Origin: Bacteroidales bacterium
GTDB taxonomy: Bacteria; Bacteroidota; Bacteroidia; Bacteroidales; NBLH01
Assembly (NCBI GenBank): GCA_021647685.1
Contig: JAKIUH010000259.1
Span: 1 to 6,554 of the forward strand
Length of the DNA stretch: 6,554 bases
Direction of reading: 5' to 3'
Shown: one piece after another, positions 1 to 5,752 of the stretch
How the letters are laid out: the number at the start of each line of letters is the position of its first letter
Numbering within the stretch: the stretch's first letter is position 1
Notes under the pieces: model-generated
Seen by the model: only the letters and a program-made list of their open reading frames with translations
Database searches by the model: none
Told to the model about the DNA's origin: nothing
Position numbers and translations under genes: made by a program

Positions 1-962
1 GAAACTTTAGGTAAACTGTTTTTATTCACAATCATATCTCCGCGGCTAATGTCTATGTCATCTTCAAGGGTAATGCTTACCGATTGTGGTTTAGCAGCAG
101 TTTTCAAAGAATCTTTATAAAAATCAATAGTTTTAATTTTTGTTGTTAATTCAGACGGATACACTTTAACCTCATCACCAACCCTAAAAATACCACCTTC
201 AATTTTTCCGGCATAACCGCGATAATCATGAAATTCATCGGACTGGGGACGAATAACATATTGAACAGGAAAGCGACCGTCAATATGGTTTTGATCGGAA
301 CCGATGTAAATATTTTCTAATGTGTATAATAAAGTAGCACCATTGTACCAATCCATATTTTTAGAACGATCCACAACATTATCACCTTTTAAAGCACTGA
401 TGGGGATAAAGCGTATATCATTTATATCCAATTTAGGTGCAAAAGACATAAATTGTTTACGAATATCTTCATATACTTCTTCTTTATAATCTACCAAATC
501 CATTTTATTGATGCAAACAATAACATGGGGAATTTGTAAAAGGGAAGCAATAAATGAATGGCGCAAGGTTTGCTCCACGACTCCATTTCGGGCATCTACC
601 AAAATAAGTGCCAAATTGGCAGTCGATGCTCCGGTAACCATATTTCGTGTATATTGAACATGTCCGGGAGTATCGGCAATGATAAATTTACGTTTAGGGG
701 TGGCAAAATAACGATAGGCAACATCAATAGTAATGCCTTGTTCACGCTCGGCACGTAAACCATCGGTTAATAAAGCCAAATCTACATGCTCATCACCGCG
801 TTTTTTACTGGTGCGTTCAATTGATTCTAATTGATCTTCAAAAATGGCTTTACTGTCGTACAATAATCTTCCGATAAGGGTACTTTTGCCGTCATCCACA
901 CTACCGGCAGTAGTGAAACGCAAAAGTTCCATATCTAAATATCCTTTTGTTTTATTTTCCAT
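1..962 (-). CDS. cysN: Sulfate adenylyltransferase subunit 1 (GTPase subunit of ATP sulfurylase), C-terminus cut by window edge
   Basis: CysN is the GTP-hydrolysing subunit of cytosolic ATP sulfurylase. It couples GTP hydrolysis to formation of adenosine 5'-phosphosulfate (APS) by CysD, the first step of sulfate assimilation. The 320 visible residues show the elongation-factor-type GTPase domain: P-loop GSVDDGKST (about 20-28), the AEREQGITIDVAYRYF switch region (71-86), DTPGH (97-101), NKMD (152-155) and SAL (189-191). A beta-barrel domain II follows (RFPVQYVIRP, YRGYAG, DIDISRGD). E. coli CysN has about 475 residues, so roughly a third is missing beyond position 1, and a CysC fusion cannot be excluded. 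The ATG at 962 gives a protein beginning MENKTKGYLDMELLRF. A second in-frame ATG at 932 (MELLRF) has an AGGA nearby, but the longer start keeps a short N-terminal extension that I recall from Bacteroidota CysN. It is the last visible gene of the minus-strand operon, 126 nt after cysD. Confidence 0.97.
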   Translation of the reverse strand, partial: MENKTKGYLDMELLRFTTAGSVDDGKSTLIGRLLYDSKAIFEDQLESIERTSKKRGDEHVDLALLTDGLRAEREQGITIDVAYRYFATPKRKFIIADTPGHVQYTRNMVTGASTANLALILVDARNGVVEQTLRHSFIASLLQIPHVIVCINKMDLVDYKEEVYEDIRKQFMSFAPKLDINDIRFIPISALKGDNVVDRSKNMDWYNGATLLYTLENIYIGSDQNHIDGRFPVQYVIRPQSDEFHDYRGYAGKIEGGIFRVGDEVKVYPSELTTKIKTIDFYKDSLKTAAKPQSVSITLEDDIDISRGDMIVNKNSLPKV

Positions 963-1045
963 GAGTTTATTTTTTTCTAAGGATTTTTCCACAAAAAAAT
1001 CACTTATTTAAACTTATTATTTATTTTTTGATATTATGATGTATT

Positions 1046-1090
1046 AAAAAAAACGTTTTGAATTCTTTCAGACGCTCAAAAGTTTTTTTT
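1046..1090 (-). repeat. AT-rich 15-bp inverted repeat in the cysD-cysN gap (possible attenuator or mRNA 3'-end hairpin)
   Basis: Read on the minus strand, eight A then C (1090-1082) pair with G and eight T (1054-1046). TTTTGA (1081-1076) pairs with TCAAAA (1061-1056). One C (1055) is bulged and the loop is 14 nt. The 5' arm begins inside the cysD stop codon. The A-tract/hairpin/T-tract layout resembles an intrinsic terminator, but the U-run is part of the stem and the core stem is AU-rich, so termination is probably partial at best. It could instead protect the upstream VOC-cysH-cysD mRNA. The rest of the 126-nt gap is AT-rich, with no TAnnTTTG promoter on the minus strand and no convincing small gene. 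Confidence 0.45.
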
Positions 1091-1994
1091 AGAAATAACC
1101 TTCTTTTTTACGATCTTCCATAGCGGCCTCAGAGCGTTTATCATCGGCACGTCCTCCACGCTCTGTTACACGTGTAGCAGCAATTTCAGCAATAATATCT
1201 TCCAATGTATTGGCTTTGGATAAGGTTACACCGGTACAGGTAATATCACCAATAGTTCGACAACGAACATCCATTTCTACTACCTCTTCGTTGTCTTTAA
1301 GTTTCATAAAAGGAGCTAATGCCAGCCAAGTACCATCGCGCTTAAATACTTTACGCTTATGGGTAAAATAAAGATTGGGAATATCAATATTTTCCATATA
1401 GATGTATTGCCAAACATCCATTTCTGTCCAGTTACTAATCGGAAAAACTCTGAAATGTTCGCCTATCTTTTTTCTACCGTTGTACAAAGACCATAATTCA
1501 GGACGTTGGTTTTTTGGGTCCCACTGCCCAAACTCATCTCGATGTGAGAAAAAACGCTCTTTTGCACGTGCTTTTTCTTCATCACGGCGTCCGCCTCCCA
1601 AAGCTGCATCAATTTTCAGTTCTTCAATAGCGTCAAGCAAGGTTGTCGTTTGCAATAAATTGCGGCTGGCATTAATTCCGGTTTCTTCAACAACTTTACC
1701 TTGATCAATAGTGTCTTGAACATAGCGTACAATTAATTCAGCACCGGTTTCTTTTGCCAATCGATCTCTAAATTCAATGGTTTCATCAAAATTATGTCCT
1801 GTGTCAATATGCATTAAAGGGAAAGGTATCCGGGCAGGATAAAATGCTTTTCTTGCCAAATGTACCATAACAATTGAGTCTTTCCCTCCTGAAAAAAGCA
1901 GCACAGGATTTTCAAACTGAGCGGCAACTTCACGCATTACGTGGATAGATTCTGATTCTAATTCTCTTAAATGATTGATGATAATTTTATCCAT
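1089..1994 (-). CDS. cysD: Sulfate adenylyltransferase subunit 2 (ATP sulfurylase catalytic subunit)
   Basis: CysD catalyses adenylyl transfer from ATP to sulfate, giving APS and pyrophosphate, in a complex with CysN. The 301-residue product matches the usual length (about 302 in E. coli). It has the N-type ATP-pyrophosphatase PP-loop SGGKDS at 35-40, HIDTGHNFDET at about 62-72, the conserved GGGRRDEEKARAKER block at 133-147, PISNWTEMDVWQYI at 185-198, and the family C-terminus with RVTERGGRADDKRSEAAMEDRKKEGYF features. The ATG at 1994 fits the family start. Upstream sequence is AT-rich with no Shine-Dalgarno, as is usual in Bacteroidota. It lies 19 nt after cysH and is followed by an AT-rich inverted repeat and then cysN, consistent with co-transcription. 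Nothing is missing from the catalytic motifs. Confidence 0.98.
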   Translation of the reverse strand: MDKIIINHLRELESESIHVMREVAAQFENPVLLFSGGKDSIVMVHLARKAFYPARIPFPLMHIDTGHNFDETIEFRDRLAKETGAELIVRYVQDTIDQGKVVEETGINASRNLLQTTTLLDAIEELKIDAALGGGRRDEEKARAKERFFSHRDEFGQWDPKNQRPELWSLYNGRKKIGEHFRVFPISNWTEMDVWQYIYMENIDIPNLYFTHKRKVFKRDGTWLALAPFMKLKDNEEVVEMDVRCRTIGDITCTGVTLSKANTLEDIIAEIAATRVTERGGRADDKRSEAAMEDRKKEGYF

Positions 1995-2013
1995 GATTTG
2001 TTAAATTGTTTCT

Positions 2014-2748
2014 TTATTTAATTTTTTTTATTTCAATGGCGATTTTTGCCGTTTCGTTCGGGTCATGCAAACCGCATTCTTTTTTGGTTTTGTCTTCCCA
2101 CCACCATCTGCCTGCACGAATATCTTCACCTTCTTTAATAGCACGTGTACAGGGAGAACAACCGATACTTACGAAACCTTTATCGTGCAAAACATTATAA
2201 GGAACCGTATTTTTCTTCAAATAATCTACAACTTCGGCAAGTTTCCAATCGCGCAAGGGATTAAATTTTATCACCTCAAAAGCTTTATCGTATTCAAAAT
2301 AGCCTAAATCATGCCTTGCTTGTGATTGTTCAGCACGTAATCCGGTTATCCAAAGTTCAACTCCTTGCAAGGCTCTTGCCAATGGTTTCACTTTTCGGAT
2401 ATTGCAACACTCTTTTCTGTTTTCAACCGAATCGTAAAAACTATAAGGACCTTTTTCCGAAACCATTTTTTCTATTTCCTCTTTCTCAGGGAAATAGGCA
2501 TGAATTGTTTTTTGATATTTTTCAAGTGTTTTGTTCCAAACTTTATAAGTTTCCTCAAAAAATCGCCCGGTATCCAAGGTAAATACCTTAATATCTATAT
2601 TGTTTTTAAAAATTAAATCGGAAATTACTTGATCCTCTTGTCCAAAACTTGTTGAAAAAGCAATTTTGCCTTTAAATTTTACAGCAAGATAGTGTAATTG
2701 TTCCACTATGCTCTTATCCTCAACGGCTTTTGTGAGCTCTTTTATCAT
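2014..2748 (-). CDS. cysH: Assimilatory adenylyl-sulfate (APS) reductase, [4Fe-4S] type
   Basis: This PAPS/APS reductase family enzyme reduces activated sulfate to sulfite, probably with thioredoxin as electron donor. The 244-residue protein shows the PP-loop variant FSTSFGQEDQ (31-40), FTLDTGRFFEET (56-67), the Cys-Cys pair in ENRKECCNIRKVKPL (C114, C115), TGLRAEQSQAR (135-145), the GCSPC pair (C197, C200) and the C-terminal catalytic KECGLH (C225). In characterised enzymes, the CC plus CxxC set binds a [4Fe-4S] cluster and marks APS reductases, whereas E. coli-type PAPS reductases lack it. The 25-residue step from the last ligand to the catalytic cysteine matches what I recall of the Pseudomonas aeruginosa enzyme. 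I therefore infer APS as substrate, which lets the pathway skip APS kinase. The gene lies 15 nt after the VOC gene and 19 nt before cysD. Its ATG at 2748 has only AT-rich sequence upstream. Confidence 0.95.
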   Translation of the reverse strand: MIKELTKAVEDKSIVEQLHYLAVKFKGKIAFSTSFGQEDQVISDLIFKNNIDIKVFTLDTGRFFEETYKVWNKTLEKYQKTIHAYFPEKEEIEKMVSEKGPYSFYDSVENRKECCNIRKVKPLARALQGVELWITGLRAEQSQARHDLGYFEYDKAFEVIKFNPLRDWKLAEVVDYLKKNTVPYNVLHDKGFVSIGCSPCTRAIKEGEDIRAGRWWWEDKTKKECGLHDPNETAKIAIEIKKIK

Positions 2749-2763
2749 TATAAATTATATTTA

Positions 2764-3852
2764 TTAAGATTTTACTTCTTTAACTCTTTTTAAAGCCAAC
2801 ATACGTACCATCCAATTAGGCAGCGCTTTGCTACGGTCTCTTTTATTCAAATCCAGATACCAGCCCAATTTTTTCACTAAAGGAATACGATGTGCTTCAA
2901 CCAATTCGATTAAGGTTCCGTCGGGGTCTTCTACATAAGCAAAATCACCGGATGCTTCACCCATATCAAATACTTCCTCTTCTACACCATTTGGGCGGCG
3001 GCTATCTACTGTAAAAGTATGACCGGCAGCTTTACATTCTTCTCTAAAAATATTCATACCTCCAATATCAAAACACAAATGTATAAAACCCAAATCGCCC
3101 CACATACGGTCTTTATAAATTTTATTAGCATTACCGGCGCTTAGCTGTACCAGCTCAATTGTACTGGAACCGAATAATTTACTAAAAGGTCCTTTGCGCG
3201 GCTCAGAATGGGTAATCAAAACCCTGCGAAAAGATGCATCTCCTCCCGGCAATGCAGCAAAATCATCAAATGTACCGTTTGTATCGTACAATACTGTATC
3301 ATAAGCAAACAAGTTAGCATAGAACTCCATTGATTTTTCAATATCCGAAACACCCAATATTACTCCTTCGACACCGCCGGTATTGGCAGGATTTTTCGTA
3401 AACCATTCATTATTCTCAACCAATTGAAAGATATTGCCGTAAGGGTCTTTTACAAAGAAGAATTTTTTTCCTCGCTCATCTTTTGATACCACTCCCAATA
3501 TTTCAACACCTTCACTTTTAAATTGTGCGTACGCTTGCTCTACATCTTCGGTTTTAATTTTCACGGCAAAAATGCCCAAGTCCCCAAGTTTAATATCAAA
3601 AGCAGCATTTTGAGGTGTTCGGCTTTTATATTGCCAAATTTCAAAACCACCACCGCCTTTCATATTTAAGGCAAGAATGGCATGCCGCTCTTGCGGCTGA
3701 TTTCCTGTATAAGGCAACATAAGTTCTGCCCAACCGGCATCATCAAAAGCCGGCACATCCATATTAAAGTGTTTGTGATACCATGCCCAGGCTTCATAAA
3801 TATTAGGTATTCCAATACCTACTTGTTGTATTCCGCTAATTACTTTTTGCAT
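2764..3852 (-). CDS. Two-domain VOC (glyoxalase/dioxygenase fold) protein, substrate unknown
   Basis: The 362-residue product is built from four VOC beta-alpha-beta modules, at about 5-76, 90-146, 160-236 and 252-319, plus a basic C-terminal tail. Typical VOC strings are DPYGNIFQLVE (about 136-146), GVSDIEKSMEFY (167-178) and DPDGTLIELVE (309-319). At the usual metal-ligand positions I read Q10, E71, F95 and Q143 in the first module pair, and G163, E233, H258 and E316 in the second. The second half could thus still bind a metal (E233, H258, E316), while the first half looks degenerate. The length resembles 4-hydroxyphenylpyruvate dioxygenase, but the ligand pattern does not support that call. 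It is the first gene of the sulfate-assimilation operon, directly behind the promoter, and its stop lies 15 nt before cysH. The ATG at 3852 has AGGA 7 nt upstream. The exact reaction cannot be assigned from sequence alone. Confidence 0.88.
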   Translation of the reverse strand: MQKVISGIQQVGIGIPNIYEAWAWYHKHFNMDVPAFDDAGWAELMLPYTGNQPQERHAILALNMKGGGGFEIWQYKSRTPQNAAFDIKLGDLGIFAVKIKTEDVEQAYAQFKSEGVEILGVVSKDERGKKFFFVKDPYGNIFQLVENNEWFTKNPANTGGVEGVILGVSDIEKSMEFYANLFAYDTVLYDTNGTFDDFAALPGGDASFRRVLITHSEPRKGPFSKLFGSSTIELVQLSAGNANKIYKDRMWGDLGFIHLCFDIGGMNIFREECKAAGHTFTVDSRRPNGVEEEVFDMGEASGDFAYVEDPDGTLIELVEAHRIPLVKKLGWYLDLNKRDRSKALPNWMVRMLALKRVKEVKS

Positions 3853-3875
3853 TGTTTAATCCTAAAATTAATTTG

Positions 3876-3905
3876 CAAAATTACAAATGTTTAGTTCTTA
3901 TTCAA
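3876..3905 (-). promoter_or_regulatory. Bacteroidota-type promoter of the VOC-cysH-cysD-cysN operon
   Basis: On the minus strand, TTG (3905-3903) is followed after 19 nt by TAATTTTG (3883-3876). This is an exact match to the TTG-N17-23-TAnnTTTG consensus of the Bacteroidota housekeeping sigma factor. Transcription would start about 5-8 nt downstream, near 3870, leaving a leader of roughly 16-20 nt before the ATG at 3852. That leaves no room for a riboswitch. A near-perfect dyad, TAATTTG/CAAAATTA (3869-3883), overlaps the -7 element and the start site and could be an operator. Confidence 0.65.
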
Positions 3906-3970
3906 AACTATTTTTTACAAGTTTATTTTTGGAACATGCACTAACATAATGATTATATTTATTTATCCCT

Positions 3971-4012
3971 ATTAACACCCCTCTCTCTGTGCTCGCCACA
4001 GCGGATGTTAAT
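3971..4012. repeat. Nested inverted repeat in the divergent intergenic region
   Basis: The outer 7-bp arms ATTAACA (3971-3977) and TGTTAAT (4006-4012) enclose an inner 5-bp stem, CTGTG (3987-3991) and CACAG (3997-4001), with loop CTCGC. The unpaired left side is C/T-rich (CCCCTCTCT), and two of its C can pair with GG at 4003-4004. The block is clearly GC-richer than the AT-rich DNA around it. It has no T-tract and encodes no visible ORF. It could be a regulator-binding dyad between the two divergent promoters, a small dispersed repeat, or an RNA hairpin; the sequence does not decide. Confidence 0.5.
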
Positions 4013-4076
4013 ATTCACAAATTCAGATTATCTACATAAAAAATTAGTTAATTCCCTCTTAAAATTACAAAAAGTA

Positions 4077-4107
4077 TAGTTTTGTATAAATAATTCAATT
4101 ATCTTTG
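4077..4107 (+). promoter_or_regulatory. Probable promoter(s) of the ECF sigma factor gene, two TAnnTTTG elements
   Basis: Two exact TAnnTTTG -7 elements occur: TAGTTTTG at 4077-4084 and TATCTTTG at 4100-4107. The second has a TTG at 4082-4084, but the 15-nt spacer is shorter than the usual 17-23. The first has no TTG at the expected distance. From 4100-4107, transcription would start around 4113-4116, about 15 nt before the TTG start codon at 4129. AT-rich DNA gives chance matches, so only the 4100-4107 element is well placed. Confidence 0.42.
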
Positions 4108-4128
4108 GTGCAAAAATAAGAAAAGGTT

Positions 4129-4656
4129 TTGAAAATTATTTTTAATAAAGAGAACAAGACTTTCTCTCAGAAAGAATTTAAATTGCTTTTTGATAATCAC
4201 TTTGAGCAATTGCGCGATTATATTTATTTTAAGTGCAGCAATATTGAACAAGCCGAGGATGTTGCACAAGAAGCGTTTTTAAAACTATGGGAAAAGCGCA
4301 AAGAGATTAAAAAAGATACTGTCCTTTCTTATCTGTTCCGTATAGCACATAATATTTTCATAAATCAAACGCGCCATTCAAAATTGTCTTTTAATTTTCA
4401 ATATCAAAATCAGGGGAGTGAAATTGACAACTCATCGCCTGAATATGAACTGGAATTAAAAGAATTTGATAAGATATTGCAGCAGTCCTTAGCCGCTTTA
4501 CCTGAAAAAGTTAGGGTAACTTTTTTAATGAACCGGATAGATGGTTTAAAATATAAAGAAATAGCTGAACGGCTGAATGTAAGTGTTAAAACTATTGAAA
4601 AGAGAATGCAAAAAGCAGTAAATCAATTAAAGGAATCCATTAATTATAAATTATAA
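4129..4656 (+). CDS. ECF-family RNA polymerase sigma factor (FecI-like)
   Basis: This 175-residue sigma-70 family factor should direct RNA polymerase to an envelope-stress or uptake regulon. Region 2 spans about 16-84, with the core-binding segment AEDVAQEAFLKLWEKR (42-57) and the -10-reading segment SYLFRIAHNIFINQTR (67-82). A short acidic linker (about 97-112) follows. Region 4 spans about 113-170, with LPEKVRVTFLMNRIDGLKYKEIAERL and the helix-turn-helix YKEIAERLNVSVKTIEKRM (142-160). There is no region 3 and no extra C-terminal domain, so this is a minimal ECF factor. The start must be TTG at 4129: the frame is closed by TAA at 4117-4119 and has no ATG or GTG between, and the next TTG would cut into region 2. 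An AAAAGG lies only 2 nt before the TTG, so initiation may be inefficient. It is the only plus-strand gene here, divergent from the cys operon and convergent with the lipoprotein/FecR pair. Confidence 0.95.
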   Translation: MKIIFNKENKTFSQKEFKLLFDNHFEQLRDYIYFKCSNIEQAEDVAQEAFLKLWEKRKEIKKDTVLSYLFRIAHNIFINQTRHSKLSFNFQYQNQGSEIDNSSPEYELELKEFDKILQQSLAALPEKVRVTFLMNRIDGLKYKEIAERLNVSVKTIEKRMQKAVNQLKESINYKL

Positions 4657-4657
4657 A

Positions 4658-4699
4658 CCGGCAAGCATTGATTAGCCATCAATAACTTGCCGGATTTTC
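4658..4699 (+). terminator. Intrinsic-terminator-like hairpin after the sigma factor gene
   Basis: CCGGCAAG (4658-4665) pairs with CTTGCCGG (4686-4693). Inside it, ATTGAT (4667-4672) pairs with ATCAAT (4678-4683) around the loop TAGCC, separated by a C/AA internal loop. The hairpin begins 2 nt after the TAA of the sigma gene. Only four T follow (ATTTTC), so it may act with the stronger hairpin at 4737-4793. Confidence 0.7.
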
Positions 4700-4736
4700 A
4701 AAACAACTGCAAAAAAATTAACCAAATTTTAAATAA

Positions 4737-4793
4737 AACCGCTAATCTAATTTAGAGTATAGCCAAATTAGTCGGCAAAGCGGTTATTTTTTT
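4737..4793. terminator. Bidirectional terminator between convergent genes
   Basis: AACCGCT (4737-4743) pairs with AGCGGTT (4779-4785), and an inner stem CTAATTT (4747-4753) pairs with AAATTAG (4765-4771). The internal loop is AAT against TCGGCAA. Plus-strand reading continues into ATTTTTTT (4786-4793), a good U-run. Minus-strand reading continues into TTATTT just after the stem. The position between the sigma gene (plus) and the lipoprotein gene (minus, stop at 4805-4807) fits a shared terminator. Confidence 0.75.
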
Positions 4794-4804
4794 CTCAGAA
4801 AAAT

Positions 4805-5734
4805 CTATCCTGAAACATTTGTAGAGTCAGAATCATTCCCTCCATCATCAGTCCATTCATCTTCAAAATTATATTCTACGGTTTCACCATCACTGGTAAC
4901 CGTATATAAGTTATCACATGTTCCATCGCCATAATCAACAACAAAATCAGTAGTTTCACTGCCTTCGGTATAACTAATTTCTTCGGAACCCTCAACAGGA
5001 ATCCATGCATCTTGACATGAATAATTATAAACCAAGGGTTTCGATATTTTATAAGAATAACTATATCCTTTTGAAGATGTAAACTCATAATTACCTTCGG
5101 TAATTGAATAGGACACGTTATCCATTTTCTCTTTAAAGGTGCCTTTTAAAGTAATTTGCTCGTTACCAAAGTCAATAACTAAATCTTCTGAACCTTCCCA
5201 AGCAAAATCTTCACTATTCATATCAGTCCAATTACTTGAATAAGTAGCTGTTCCGTCAATTGTAATATCACCATAACTAAGATTTTCATACACTTCCGTT
5301 CCAGTAAAAGAGTTTTGGGTTTCTGTCCAAGTAATGGTAATTTTACCCTTAACCAGTTCACCGTACTCATCACAACCTTCCTCTCCATAATCTATAATTG
5401 TTTGCCAACTGCCGTCTTCTAAAACAGTATCTGTAATGGTAGCGCAAGTTCCCCAATCATCAACCCAAGTGGTATCATGATCATCAACCCAAGTAGTATC
5501 ATTGGATGTGCTGTCGCTTTTAAAAGTTTTTAATTTCGCTTTTTTAAAGCCAAAAGTTCTAAAATCTTTTGTAATATTTTTAACTTCTTGATATTTTTTA
5601 TTAACCGTTAAAAAGTTATCAACCGTATTTTCATCTACCTTGTTATCAGTAACCTGCGTTTTTTCACAAGCTGCAAATGCCAAAATGAAGATGATTAATG
5701 AATAAATTATACTTCTTTTCATATCCTTCATCAA
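4805..5734 (-). CDS. Acidic repeat-containing lipoprotein, function unknown
   Basis: The 309-residue product has a lipoprotein signal peptide: a basic start (MMKDMKR), a hydrophobic core (about 9-20) and a lipobox ending LAFAAC, with lipidated Cys at 23. The mature protein is acidic, rich in Ser, Thr, Tyr, Asp and Glu, and looks all-beta. Two similar modules share a Cys ... [IV][IV]DYG-x-x-[GT]-CD signature: C97 to C121 (IIDYGEEGCD) and C240 to C273 (VVDYGDGTCD). Each pair could form a disulfide outside the cytoplasm. The middle has a related VIDFG string (187-190). Residues 79-94 are two copies of DTTWVDD(H/W). The overall plan resembles a Bacteroidota lipoprotein family with DFGDGC motifs that has no assigned role, as I recall it. 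The gene starts 18 nt after the FecR-type gene on the same strand, so the two are probably co-transcribed. ATG codons at 5734 and 5731 are both possible starts. Confidence 0.85.
   Translation of the reverse strand: MMKDMKRSIIYSLIIFILAFAACEKTQVTDNKVDENTVDNFLTVNKKYQEVKNITKDFRTFGFKKAKLKTFKSDSTSNDTTWVDDHDTTWVDDWGTCATITDTVLEDGSWQTIIDYGEEGCDEYGELVKGKITITWTETQNSFTGTEVYENLSYGDITIDGTATYSSNWTDMNSEDFAWEGSEDLVIDFGNEQITLKGTFKEKMDNVSYSITEGNYEFTSSKGYSYSYKISKPLVYNYSCQDAWIPVEGSEEISYTEGSETTDFVVDYGDGTCDNLYTVTSDGETVEYNFEDEWTDDGGNDSDSTNVSG
5456..5502 (-). repeat. 24-bp in-frame tandem duplication within the lipoprotein gene
   Basis: Two 23-nt copies (5456-5478 and 5480-5502) differ at a single base and sit at a 24-nt period, exactly eight codons. 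They encode consecutive units DTTWVDDH and DTTWVDDW (residues 79-94). Such near-identical DNA suggests a recent duplication or slippage in the linker between the lipid anchor and the first Cys module. Confidence 0.9.
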
Positions 5735-5752
5735 TTTTTAATATTAATAAAA

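Noticed and set aside
558..758. Plus-strand 66-codon open frame
   Set aside because: It lies wholly antisense to the conserved GTPase domain of cysN and has no recognisable domain.
1402..1704. Plus-strand 100-codon open frame
   Set aside because: Antisense to conserved cysD codons; the Ser/Arg/Pro-rich product is typical of a shadow frame.
2006..2616. Several overlapping plus-strand open frames
   Set aside because: All are antisense to cysH, which has all family motifs; the frames overlap one another and show no domain.
2764..3852. Annotation of the VOC protein as 4-hydroxyphenylpyruvate dioxygenase
   Set aside because: Length and fold are similar, but the canonical ligand pattern and family-specific C-terminal motifs were not found.
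3853..3875. Riboswitch (such as SAM-type) in the cys operon leader
   Set aside because: The promoter leaves a leader of only about 16-20 nt, far too short for a known riboswitch.
3682..3894. Plus-strand 70-codon open frame running out of the VOC gene
   Set aside because: Mostly antisense to the VOC N-terminus and ends inside the operon promoter region; no start signal or domain.
3924..3931. TATTTTTG as a further plus-strand promoter element
   Set aside because: It is about 200 nt from the sigma gene with no TTG at the right distance and no gene directly downstream; likely chance in AT-rich DNA.
4876..5088. Minus-strand 70-codon frame inside the lipoprotein gene
   Set aside because: Same-strand out-of-frame shadow of a gene with a clear signal peptide and full-length frame.
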